DNA of 64,000 nucleotides, taken from Acuticoccus sp039034015 (lineage in GTDB: Bacteria > Pseudomonadota > Alphaproteobacteria > Rhizobiales > Amorphaceae). Shown here piece by piece: positions 1 to 7,733 of this stretch (position 1 is the first letter of the stretch; each line of letters opens with the position of its first letter). The notes beneath the pieces were generated by a model, which worked only from the letters and a program-made list of their open reading frames with translations, was not told the DNA's origin and ran no database searches. A program made the position numbers and the translations under genes. The DNA is taken from assembly GCA_039034015.1 (NCBI GenBank), contig JBCCBM010000002.1:124001-188000 (forward strand). Reading direction: 5' to 3'.

Positions 1-566
1 TCGATGGCAGTGGGCAAATCACCGGTGAGATCATGCCCGGTCAAAAACGTGACCGATTGGTTGGTGGTGCGATGGGTCGCCGCAATCCCTGCATAGGCAA
101 GCCCCCCAAGGCCCGCACTCACGCCCGGCACAATGCGAAACGCAATGCCGTGGGCGCAAAGCACCTCGCACTCCTCCCCCCCGCGGCCGAACATGAACGG
201 GTCACCCCCCTTGAGCCGCAAGACGCGGTGCCCGGCGCGCGCCTCCTCCACCAGACGGAGCGAAATGTCGGCCTGTTTGGCGCTCGGCCTGCCGCCGCGT
301 TTGCCGGCGTGGATGAGCCGCGCCCCCCGCGCGTGGGAAAGCACCCCCTCGCCCACAAGCGCATCGTGAACCACCACATCGGCCTGCATCAGCCCGTGGG
401 CGGCCATCAGCGTCAAAAGGCCGGGCGCGCCGGGGCCTGCGCCCGCAAGCCACACCGTTCCGGGGGCGAAGGGGGGGAAGGGGGCCTCATCAAGGTCGGC
501 AAAGCGGGCGCGGGGGCCCTCGGCCTGGCGCGCCGATTGCGCGGGCAGGGTGCGGCGGTCACTCAT
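1..566 (-). CDS. cobA: Uroporphyrinogen-III C-methyltransferase (SUMT), 3' end beyond the window
   Basis: This enzyme methylates uroporphyrinogen III at C2 and C7 to make precorrin-2, the entry step to cobalamin (and siroheme). Translating the reverse strand from 566 gives 188 residues before the edge. They contain the glycine-rich SAM loop GAGPGAPGLLTLMA near residues 43-56, a GGDPFMFGRGGEE motif near residues 115-130, VPGVSAG and a THR triplet, all typical of SUMT. About 60-80 residues are missing at the C terminus. The ATG at 566 is preceded by a good GGAGG eight bases upstream, which settles the start. The gene diverges from cbiD with only two bases between the start codons. The neighbours support a role in corrin synthesis. 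Confidence 0.95.
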   Translation of the reverse strand, partial: MSDRRTLPAQSARQAEGPRARFADLDEAPFPPFAPGTVWLAGAGPGAPGLLTLMAAHGLMQADVVVHDALVGEGVLSHARGARLIHAGKRGGRPSAKQADISLRLVEEARAGHRVLRLKGGDPFMFGRGGEECEVLCAHGIAFRIVPGVSAGLGGLAYAGIAATHRTTNQSVTFLTGHDLTGDLPTAI

Positions 567-568
567 CC

Positions 569-1687
569 ATGCGCCCTCCCAAGCGCGGCGTGACCGTGGG
601 CGAGGATCGCCCGCTGCGCAAGGGCTGGACCACGGGCGCTTGCGCCACGGCTGCCACAAAAGCTGCCCTCACCGCCCTTACAACCGGCGCCTTCCCCGAC
701 CCTGTCACCATCACGCTCCCCCGCGGGGGCACGGCCGCCTTTTGCCTCGCCCACGAGCATCTGGCCGCCGATTTCGCCGAGGCGGCCATCATCAAAGACG
801 CGGGCGACGATCCAGACGTCACCCACGGCGCGACAGTGCGCGTGCGGGTGCGCTGGGGCGCATCGGGCGTGCGCTTTTTTGCCGGCAGCGGGGTTGGCAC
901 GGTGACGCGCCCGGGCCTTCCCCTCGCGGTGGGGGAGCCGGCCATCAACCCCGTCCCCCGCGCGATGATGGAAACGGCGGTGGCGGAGGTGGCCGGGCGC
1001 GCGGCCGTCGACATCACCGTCTCCATCGATGGCGGCGCGGCGTTGGCGGAAAAAACCTGGAACGGCCGGCTTGGCATTGTGGGCGGCCTGTCGATCCTGG
1101 GCACCACGGGGGTGGTGCGGCCGTTTTCGTGCGCGGCGTGGATCCATTCCATCCACAGGGGGGTCGATGTGGCGCGGGCGGCCAACCTTTCACACATTGC
1201 AGCCGCCACCGGCGCCACATCGGAGGCGGCGGTGCGAGCAGCCCTTGGCCTCCCCCTCCACGCGCTCATCGACATGGGCGATTTTGCCGGCGGGCTCCTC
1301 AAATACGTGCGCGCCCATCCGGTCAAAACGCTCACCATCGCGGGCGGCTTTGCAAAACTCTCAAAGCTTGCGGCCGGCGCGCTCGACCTTCACTCCGCCC
1401 GCTCTGCGGTGGACACCGCCGCCCTTGCCGCGCTCGCCACCGAGGAGGGCGCAGCGGAGCCCCTGGCGGCGCGCATCCGCGAAGCGCCCACCGGCCTTGC
1501 CGCCCTGGAGTTTGCCCAAGTGGAGGGCCTTGACCTTGCTGCCGCCGTTGCCCGCCGCGCCCAACAGGCCGCAACCGCGGTGGCGGGGCCGGCCGTCGCG
1601 ATCGAAATCATGGTGGTCTCCCGCGCCGGTGCGATCTTGGCTTGGGGGCGCCCAAGCGTCTCTCGCGCAGAGGGAACACCTGAGTGA
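569..1687 (+). CDS. cbiD: Cobalt-precorrin-5B (C1)-methyltransferase CbiD
   Basis: CbiD methylates C1 of the ring-opened cobalt-precorrin-5B in the cobalt-early (anaerobic) pathway. The 372-residue product has the family signature RKGWTTGACATAA at residues 17-29, and its length fits the family. The ATG at 569 sits two bases from the divergent cobA start and has no clear Shine-Dalgarno sequence; GTG codons at 590 or 596 are possible alternative starts. CbiD rather than CobF shows which version of the pathway this locus follows. The stop codon runs straight into the left arm of the inverted-repeat element that fills the space before cobK. Confidence 0.95.
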   Translation: MRPPKRGVTVGEDRPLRKGWTTGACATAATKAALTALTTGAFPDPVTITLPRGGTAAFCLAHEHLAADFAEAAIIKDAGDDPDVTHGATVRVRVRWGASGVRFFAGSGVGTVTRPGLPLAVGEPAINPVPRAMMETAVAEVAGRAAVDITVSIDGGAALAEKTWNGRLGIVGGLSILGTTGVVRPFSCAAWIHSIHRGVDVARAANLSHIAAATGATSEAAVRAALGLPLHALIDMGDFAGGLLKYVRAHPVKTLTIAGGFAKLSKLAAGALDLHSARSAVDTAALAALATEEGAAEPLAARIREAPTGLAALEFAQVEGLDLAAAVARRAQQAATAVAGPAVAIEIMVVSRAGAILAWGRPSVSRAEGTPE

Positions 1688-2041
1688 TACCGACGCGCCT
1701 TTCGACTGACCTTTCCTTTCGAGGGCTGTGGCGGGGTCAATGGTCCGCGCGCCGACACGCGCAGCCCCCTCTTCGGGGGCGAGCATGGCGAGCACGGGCC
1801 GTTGACGCCGCGACAGCCCGACCAACGCTTGGAGAACGGGGGCAGAGAGAAGGATCGAAGATCCTTTTTCTGCACCCCTGCCCGTCGGCGAGACGGGGGA
1901 GCGCGCCCAATCGCGCTTCACGCGATTGGGCCTTCATCAGATGGCAAATTCGGCAGAGCCGAATTTGGCGGGGGAACACCCTCGCTGCGATGGTGCGGAT
2001 CGGCACACCGTCAAAGGGTCGGTCAAAAGACGCGTCGGTAT
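1687..2041. repeat. Palindrome-rich intergenic element bounded by ~28-base imperfect inverted repeats
   Basis: No credible gene lies between cbiD and cobK. The region opens at 1687-1714 with ATACCGACGCGCCTTTCGAC and following bases, and closes at 2013-2041 with the near-exact reverse complement; the differences are three transitions and one extra base. Inside are perfect short hairpins: stem 1764-1769/1775-1780, stem 1850-1856/1860-1866, stem 1881-1886/1892-1897, an 11-bp stem 1905-1915/1921-1931 and a 10-bp stem 1945-1954/1958-1967. The layout resembles a MITE or other non-autonomous palindromic element. No target-site duplication is evident and no transposase is present. Confidence 0.6.
1850..1870 (+). 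terminator. Candidate rho-independent terminator downstream of cbiD
   Basis: The stem AAGGATC/GATCCTT with a GAA loop is followed directly by a run of five T and then C. It lies about 160 bases after the cbiD stop and inside the inverted-repeat element, so it may instead be one of that element's palindromes. The stem is only seven pairs. Confidence 0.4.
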
Positions 2042-2056
2042 GAGAAACGCTCGGCC

Positions 2057-2106
2057 ATCAAAGAAGCAAGCATCTTATCCAGGCCAAAGAAGGTGCGGGA
2101 TGCTCT
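2057..2106. repeat. Diverged single copy of the 53-base palindromic (REP-like) repeat
   Basis: The bases ATCAAAG...AGCATCTTATCC...GGGATGCTCT match the tandem repeat at 10265-10423 with about ten substitutions. The match continues into the left flank (CGCTCG-C-ATCAAAG). It ends four bases before the cobK start codon, so its GCATC/GATGC stem would form in the cobK leader, in place of any recognisable Shine-Dalgarno sequence. Confidence 0.7.
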
Positions 2107-2110
2107 TCTC

Positions 2111-2839
2111 ATGAGCAAAATCTTGCTTCTTGGCGGGACGGAGGAGGCGCGGGCGCTCTCGGCCGCCCTTGTCGCGCGGGGCGCAAACCTCACCGTATCG
2201 CTCGCCGGCCGGGCGGAGGCGGACTATGGCGCGCCCACCCGCACCGGCGGCTTTGGCGGTGAGGCAGGCCTTGCCAAAACGCTCGCCAGCGGCGGCTTCA
2301 CGTTGCTGGTGGACGCCACACACCCCTTTGCAAGCACCATCAGCCCAGTCGCTGCCCGCGTCTCAAAGCGCCTTGCCGTGCGTTACGTGCGCCTGGAGCG
2401 GCCGCCCTGGCGCAGGCAGGCTGGCGACCGGTGGATCAATGTGTCGACGCTTGCGGCCGCCGCCGCGCGGCTCGAGCCCGGGTCCCGCGCCTTCCTCACC
2501 GTCGGGGCGGGCGGCCTCGCGCCGTTTTTGCACCGGGTGGACGTGGGCTTCATTGTCCGCGCCATCGCCGCGCCCGACCTTGCGGGCCGCGCGGACATTG
2601 CCGTCATCGAAGGGCGCGGCCCGTTTTCGCTGGAGGCTGAACGCGCGCTTGCCGACCGTTTTTCGTTCGACACGCTGGTCACCAAAAATGCCGGCGGGGC
2701 GGCAACGGCCGCAAAACTTCTTGTGGCGCGAGAACGGCGCACCGTCGTCCTCATGGTGGCGCGGCCCGCGCACCAACCGCGCCCCAACGCGCGCAATGTT
2801 GAGGGGATGCTCGCCCTCTTGCGCCGGCACATCGCGTAA
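2111..2839 (+). CDS. cobK: Precorrin-6A / cobalt-precorrin-6A reductase
   Basis: CobK/CbiJ reduces the corrin macrocycle of (cobalt-)precorrin-6A using NAD(P)H. The 242-residue product begins MSKILLLGGTEEAR, the family's nucleotide-binding start. It carries VDATHPFAS near residues 74-82 and the C-terminal TKNAGG...K motif near residue 195. The reading frame is open far upstream, but homology begins at the ATG at 2111, so the longer start is not used. No Shine-Dalgarno sequence is visible; the bases before the ATG belong to a diverged palindromic repeat. The gene converges on cobM, 13 bases away. Confidence 0.93.
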   Translation: MSKILLLGGTEEARALSAALVARGANLTVSLAGRAEADYGAPTRTGGFGGEAGLAKTLASGGFTLLVDATHPFASTISPVAARVSKRLAVRYVRLERPPWRRQAGDRWINVSTLAAAAARLEPGSRAFLTVGAGGLAPFLHRVDVGFIVRAIAAPDLAGRADIAVIEGRGPFSLEAERALADRFSFDTLVTKNAGGAATAAKLLVARERRTVVLMVARPAHQPRPNARNVEGMLALLRRHIA

Positions 2840-2852
2840 GCCCGCGCGGTGG

Positions 2853-3635
2853 TCAGTCGGTGGGCGGTGCGCCGCGCGCGGTCTTTTGGTTGCGAAAAAG
2901 ATGCCGATGGGCAGGATCGTAAAGCGCTGAATCGGCAAACGTTTCGTCCGCCAACACACGCCCCACCAGGATGAGCGCCGTGCGCGTGATCTTGGCCGCA
3001 CGCACCCGCTCAGCCACCGTATCCAGCGTTGCGCGCAGCACCGACTCATCGGGCCAACTGGCGCGCACCACGATGGCAACGGGGCAATCGGCGCCATAGT
3101 GGGGCGTGAGGTCGGCCACCACGCGGCGAATGTTGCGGATGGAGAGGTGGATCGCGAGCGTTGCGCCCGAAGCACCCAGCGCCGCCAGCGCCTCGCCCTC
3201 CGGCATGTCGGACGACTTCATGGCCGTGCGGGTGAGGATCACCGTTTGTGACACGTTGGGCAGCGTCAATTCTGCGTTGAGCGTCGCAGCGGCGGCGGCA
3301 AAGGCCGGCACGCCCGGCACGATCTGGAACGGCAAGCCCAGCGCCTTGAGGCGGCGCATCTGCTCGCCCGTTGCGCCATAAAGCGAGGGGTCGCCGGAGT
3401 GGACGCGCGCAACGTCGAGCCGTGCGTCGGCCGCTGCCACCATCTCGGCGATGATCTCATCAAGGGTCATGGAGGCGGTGTCGATGACGCGGGCGCCTGC
3501 GGGCGCGGTTGCCACAAGCTCGGCCGGCACGAGGGAGCCGGCGTAAAGGCAGACCGGGCAGGCGGCGATGAGCCGGGCCCCGCGCAGTGTGATGAGATCG
3601 GCCGCCCCCGGCCCCGCCCCGATGAACGAAATCAT
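2853..3635 (-). CDS. cobM: Precorrin-4 / cobalt-precorrin-4 C11-methyltransferase
   Basis: CobM/CbiF adds the methyl group at C11. The 260-residue protein starts MISFIGAGPGAADLITLRG, with the GAGPG SAM loop. It has HSGDPSLYGATGEQM near residues 79-93 and VPGVPAF near residue 108, as expected for this class III methyltransferase; length is normal. Its ATG overlaps the TGA of the upstream fusion gene by four bases (ATGA, 3632-3635), so it is probably translationally coupled to it as the last gene of the leftward operon. Confidence 0.95.
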   Translation of the reverse strand: MISFIGAGPGAADLITLRGARLIAACPVCLYAGSLVPAELVATAPAGARVIDTASMTLDEIIAEMVAAADARLDVARVHSGDPSLYGATGEQMRRLKALGLPFQIVPGVPAFAAAAATLNAELTLPNVSQTVILTRTAMKSSDMPEGEALAALGASGATLAIHLSIRNIRRVVADLTPHYGADCPVAIVVRASWPDESVLRATLDTVAERVRAAKITRTALILVGRVLADETFADSALYDPAHRHLFRNQKTARGAPPTD

Positions 3636-6010
3636 GATGACCCCCCAACGCCGTAGCCCCGCGGTGTGTAGACCATTGTGCGCCCATCCCCGCGCACGAA
3701 CGCGCGCGTGGTCGACGCGCCGATCAACACGGTCGACAACATGTCCACCGCCGCCGGATCCACTGTGCGCAGGGTTTTGACGCTCACCCGTTCAGCCGGG
3801 CGGCCAATGTCGGCGGCAATCATCACGGGTGTGTCGCCCCCCCGCGCGGCGCGGAAAATCGAAAGCGCCTCTGGGAGCTGGTCCCGGCGCCGGCGGGAGC
3901 GCGGGTTATAGAGCGCAACGGCAAAGTCGGCGCTGGCGGCGGCGCGGAGCCGCGCCTCAATCACCGGCCAGGGCGTCAAAAGGTCGGAAAGGGAGATGAA
4001 CGCAAAATCGTGGCCGAGCGGCGCGCCCAGGCGGGCGGCCGCCGCTTGCGCTGCCGAAACGCCCGGCACCACTGTGAGCGCAACCCGCTGCGCCCCGGAA
4101 GAGAGGTCGCCCCGCTCCAAAAGCTCCGCGGCAAGGCTTGCCATGGCATAAATCCCCGGGTCGCCCGAGGAGACCAGCGCGACGCTCCGCCCTTCGCCCG
4201 CCCGCTCCAGGGCAAAGCGGGTGCGCTCTTCCTCTGCGCCGAGGGGAAACTCATGGCGCATGCGTCCGCCGCGAAGGTCCTCTACAAGGTCAAGATAAAG
4301 GCCGTAGCCCACAAATTCGTCGGCCGCGCTCAGCGTTTGTCTGAGGGCAAATGTGCGCGTTGCCGGGTCGCCGGGGCCGGTGCCGACAATGGCAAGGTGG
4401 CCCTGCGCCCGACCGCCCGGCGCCGCGATGGCGGTCTCGGCAAGGGCAAGGGCGGCCGTCACACCGTCGGCCACACGCTTTTGGGCAATCAGCGTTGCCC
4501 CGGGGCCGGCGGCGGCAAGGGCGGCGCCTTCGGCAACCCCCGCAACGCCAACGGCCGCGCGCACCACCTCCGAGGGGTTTGCAAGGCCGGCCTCCACCGC
4601 CGCAAGGGCCGCGCCCGAAAAGACGCGGAACGGCGCGCCAAGATCGTCCGCCACCGCGTGGAAGGCCGGCTCGTCCGCCTTCAAATCAAGGGAGGCGACC
4701 AGCGCAACCGCGCGCGGGTCAACCGCCGCATCCGCAAGGGTTTGGCGCGCCAGCGCCATGGCGGCCGCAGGGTCGGCCCCGCGCTCACACCCCATGCCGA
4801 GGACGACGCGTTTGGCGAGATACGTCGGCGTCTCGGCCGCGCCGGTCGGCGGCGCGATGGTGGTGCGGATCGCCCCGGGCGCTGCGGCCATAAAGGGTTT
4901 TGGGTTGGCCACCACAAAGCCCGGCGGCGCCTCATGGGGGGGCAAGGTGCCGCTCGCCTCTGCGCGTGTGGTGAAGGCGGGCACTGTGCCGAAGGCGGCG
5001 CAAAGGGTTTTGGCAATGGCCGCCCCGCCCCTGTGGGTGCCGAGCAGCGGAACCACTGTGCCGGTTGGTCCCACCGCAACCACCGGCGGCTCGCCCCCCT
5101 TTGCGCCAAGGCAGGGCGCAAGGGCGCGGATGATGATGCCCGTTGAGGCAAACACAATGAGCCCCGTGCCCGCCCGAAAGAGGGTGGCCAGTTTGTGCAA
5201 CGGCTCGGCCGGTTGGGCGATGACATCCAGCGTGTGCCCCGCGGCGCGCAAGGCGTTTGCGGCGGTTTCGCTGAGCGGCGCCTCGCCAAGGCACACAACG
5301 GCAAGCTCGGCCGCACACGCTGGCGCAGGGCGCGGCGGGGGCGGGAGAAGCGCTGTGGAGAAGTAAGGCGCATCCCCCGCTTCAACGGCGGAGAGGGGGG
5401 TGATGGTCTCGTCCGCCGTGGTCGCCCGGCGCACGAGGGGGCCATCGCGCCCGGTGCGCCGTGCAAGGGCGGCCACGCGCCCGGTTTGCCGCCCCATTTT
5501 GTAGATCACGAGGCTGTGGTCGCTCTCCATGGCGCTGCGCAGCGCAGCGTCCGACGCGGTGGCCGGCAGGATCGTGACGGGCGTGTTCCCCCGCGCCAGC
5601 GACCGGTTTGCGGCCGCGGCACATGCGCTTGCCGCAATCACCCCCGGCACAATGCGGGTCGGGACGTGCGACAGCCGCGCCATCACTGAGGCGGCGCTGC
5701 CATAAAGCATCGGGTCCCCCTCGCAAAGGAGGGCCACATCCCGCCCGCGCGACAGGTGCTCGGCAATCGCCGCGGCGGCGCGATCGTAGGCAGCCTCCGC
5801 CGCGCCATCGCCCGACATGGGCACTGTGAAGGGAAGGTGCTCGGCCGCCCTGATGTGCGGCGCTGCGATGCGGGCCGCAAAGCTCCCGGTGGTGGTTTGC
5901 GGATAGGCGACAACCGCAATGCTTTTCAGAATGTTGACCGCCTTTAGCGTCATCAAGTCCGGATCACCCGGGCCGACGCCCACCACCTGAAGGGTGCCGC
6001 TGTCGCTCAC
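3632..6010 (-). CDS. Trifunctional corrin enzyme: CobI (C20-methyltransferase) - CbiG - CobJ (C17-methyltransferase) fusion
   Basis: One 792-residue chain joins three pathway steps. Residues ~5-225 are precorrin-2 C20-methyltransferase (GVGPGDPDLM at 11-20, CEGDPMLYGSA at 96-106, VPGV at 121). Residues ~235-525 are CbiG, the hydrolase that expels C20 (FASTGIIIRALAP at 287-299, GTHRGGA at 324-330, a CobE-like GMGCERGA at 405-412). Residues ~538-785 are CobJ/CbiH (GTGPGDP at 543-549, SSGDPGIYAMA, VPGVSAAQAAA). The frame is open upstream, but the GTG at 6010 has GGAGGGG seven bases ahead and matches the CobI N terminus. CbiG places the chain in the cobalt-early route. The order in the chain follows the order of early steps except CobM, which is the next gene. 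Confidence 0.93.
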   Translation of the reverse strand: MSDSGTLQVVGVGPGDPDLMTLKAVNILKSIAVVAYPQTTTGSFAARIAAPHIRAAEHLPFTVPMSGDGAAEAAYDRAAAAIAEHLSRGRDVALLCEGDPMLYGSAASVMARLSHVPTRIVPGVIAASACAAAANRSLARGNTPVTILPATASDAALRSAMESDHSLVIYKMGRQTGRVAALARRTGRDGPLVRRATTADETITPLSAVEAGDAPYFSTALLPPPPRPAPACAAELAVVCLGEAPLSETAANALRAAGHTLDVIAQPAEPLHKLATLFRAGTGLIVFASTGIIIRALAPCLGAKGGEPPVVAVGPTGTVVPLLGTHRGGAAIAKTLCAAFGTVPAFTTRAEASGTLPPHEAPPGFVVANPKPFMAAAPGAIRTTIAPPTGAAETPTYLAKRVVLGMGCERGADPAAAMALARQTLADAAVDPRAVALVASLDLKADEPAFHAVADDLGAPFRVFSGAALAAVEAGLANPSEVVRAAVGVAGVAEGAALAAAGPGATLIAQKRVADGVTAALALAETAIAAPGGRAQGHLAIVGTGPGDPATRTFALRQTLSAADEFVGYGLYLDLVEDLRGGRMRHEFPLGAEEERTRFALERAGEGRSVALVSSGDPGIYAMASLAAELLERGDLSSGAQRVALTVVPGVSAAQAAAARLGAPLGHDFAFISLSDLLTPWPVIEARLRAAASADFAVALYNPRSRRRRDQLPEALSIFRAARGGDTPVMIAADIGRPAERVSVKTLRTVDPAAVDMLSTVLIGASTTRAFVRGDGRTMVYTPRGYGVGGSS

Positions 6011-6566
6011 GCCGGCCCCTCCATCCGCGATCGGGCCCGGGAGCGACAAGATTCTTTGGCGGCGTGTCCGGGTAGATCGACCGCGCCCGGCCGCCGCGCC
6101 TCGGTGCCGAGTGCGCCCCGGCCAGCAGAGCGCAAGGGGCTTTCGCACGGGCCATCCGGCCCCCGGTAAAGCGCGCCGGCACGAACCACGCTTGTGACGG
6201 CCGGGCGCCGCGTCACCATTGTGTGGTGGCCCGCTGGCCGATTGGCAGCACGGGTTGCGGTGTCACTCCAGGATCGGCGGCGGACGGTGCGCATCGCGCC
6301 AAGGTGACTGGGCGCGCGCGCGACCGTGTTTTTACGCGCCGCTGGAGCGCCAGCCTTGGCGGTGTCGTGGCCGTCAGTCGGCCAAGACGCGCTGCAAAGG
6401 CGCGCGCAGCGTTCGGTCAGGCAGGTATCAGCTGAGGTGACGCCCCGGATCACGGGACGCTGTTCTCTCGTGGCCGGGTCAGCCGCTGGTGGACCGAACG
6501 CGCGCGGCCGAGGGGCGTGGCGGCGAGCGGTGCGCGGGTGGTGCGGGCGGAGGGCGGCAGGGCGGT
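6011..6566. other. 556-base non-coding gap inside the corrin operon
   Basis: Open frames here look like shadows, with no homology I recognise on either strand. The gap separates cobL from the cobI-cbiG-cobJ fusion, both read leftward, while the other junctions in the operon overlap. It holds a 10-bp perfect inverted repeat at 6409-6418/6492-6501, a CGCCAAGG/CCTTGGCG pair near 6296 and 6355, and GC-rich tracts. It may carry a promoter or a structured leader for the downstream genes; no canonical cobalamin riboswitch core was found. Confidence 0.6.
6409..6501. other. Inverted-repeat-bounded, possibly structured RNA segment
   Basis: GCGTTCGGTC at 6409-6418 is perfectly complementary to GACCGAACGC at 6492-6501 and would close a 93-base domain with smaller internal stems (around 6441-6460). 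On the reverse strand the 3' arm is preceded by ATACCTGCC (6428-6420), which resembles the B12-box of cobalamin riboswitches. The other conserved riboswitch blocks are missing, so identity is open. Confidence 0.25.
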
Positions 6567-7733
6567 TCATGCGCCCTTCTCCGCGCGCCATTGGAGGACG
6601 GTCATGGCGGGCTTCATGGCGGTGAGCCGGCCGACGGGCGCGGCATGGGAGAGCGCAATGCGGGTGAGGGACCCGCCATGGGCGCCAAAGCGAGCCATGA
6701 GCGCGGCCTCGCCGGGCAGGGTGACGGCATTGGCAACGAAACGGCCGCCCGGCAGGAGCGCGGCCCACAGGGCGTCAAACAGCGCGTCTGAGGCGAGGGC
6801 GCCGCCGTGGAAGATCGCATCGGGCGGGGCAGCTTCGGCGAGGCGATCGGCCGCCTCGCCCTCCAACACGCGGGCAGGGGTGTGCCGGGCGGCAAGGTTT
6901 TTGAAGATTGCCGCAACGCGCGCGCCATCCCGCTCAAAGAGTGTGGCGGTGCCGCCGTGCGCAACATGGGCGATGGCGATGGAGCCGGACCCCGCCCCAA
7001 CGTCCCAAAGATGGCCGCCCGTGCCAAGGGCGGCAAGGGTGAGGGCGCGCACCTCGTCACGGGTGACGCAGCCGTCGTGGGTGAGGTCGTCCACGGTGAG
7101 TGGGGGCGGGCCGATGCAGGTGACCGCCATGACGTTGAGGGCAGGGGCGGGGCCGGTGAGCGTGCGGGCGAGGGCGTCGTGGCGGGTCGCCGCGGCGCTG
7201 CCAAGGTTGCCAAGGATGGTGACGGCGCTGTCACCAAAGCCGGCGGCGGTGATGGCGGCGGCGATGGCGGCGGGGGCCGCACCGTCACGCGTCAGGAGGA
7301 GGATCTTTTGGCCGGGCGAGAGGAGCGCGCGCACATCCCCCGGCAGCGCGTTGTGGAGGGAGGCGCAGCGCACCGTCTCCAGCGGCCAGCAAAGGGCGGC
7401 GGCGGCAAGGGAGAAGGCGCTGGGCGCGGGGTGCACTTCAATCGCATCGGTGGGAAGGGCGCGCAGGAGCGTTGCGCCGATGCCGTGGTGGAGGGGGTCG
7501 CCGCTTGCAAGGACCGTGGTTGGCTCGCCCGCCCGGGCAACAATCGCATCAACCGAGGCCGAGAGCGGCGTGCCAAAAGGGCGCGCACGGGGCGGCGTCA
7601 CCCCGGTCGCCTCAAGGAGGCGGGGCGCGCCGAAGACGGCCGATGCCGACAGTGCATCTGGCGGTGCGGTGGGGGCAAGGCGCCCGCTGGGGAGGCAGCC
7701 GACCAACGTCAGCCAAGCGGTTTGCGTCGTCAC
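6567..7733 (-). CDS. cobL: Precorrin-6Y C5,15-methyltransferase (decarboxylating), CbiE-CbiT fusion
   Basis: CobL methylates C5 and C15 and decarboxylates the C12 acetate side chain. The 388-residue product has an N-terminal CbiE-type half (residues ~5-185, ASGDPLHHGIGATLL near residue 75) and a C-terminal CbiT-type Rossmann half (residues ~195-385, LWDVGAGSGSIAIA near residue 243), the normal CobL arrangement. The start is a GTG at 7733 that overlaps the stop of cbiX-cobH by four bases (GTGA), suggesting translational coupling. A 556-base gap follows its stop. Confidence 0.94.
   Translation of the reverse strand: MTTQTAWLTLVGCLPSGRLAPTAPPDALSASAVFGAPRLLEATGVTPPRARPFGTPLSASVDAIVARAGEPTTVLASGDPLHHGIGATLLRALPTDAIEVHPAPSAFSLAAAALCWPLETVRCASLHNALPGDVRALLSPGQKILLLTRDGAAPAAIAAAITAAGFGDSAVTILGNLGSAAATRHDALARTLTGPAPALNVMAVTCIGPPPLTVDDLTHDGCVTRDEVRALTLAALGTGGHLWDVGAGSGSIAIAHVAHGGTATLFERDGARVAAIFKNLAARHTPARVLEGEAADRLAEAAPPDAIFHGGALASDALFDALWAALLPGGRFVANAVTLPGEAALMARFGAHGGSLTRIALSHAAPVGRLTAMKPAMTVLQWRAEKGA

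Noticed and set aside
550..1533. Long open frames on both strands overlapping cbiD
   Set aside because: They are arginine- and proline-rich shadow frames caused by high GC; CbiD motifs are present in only one frame.
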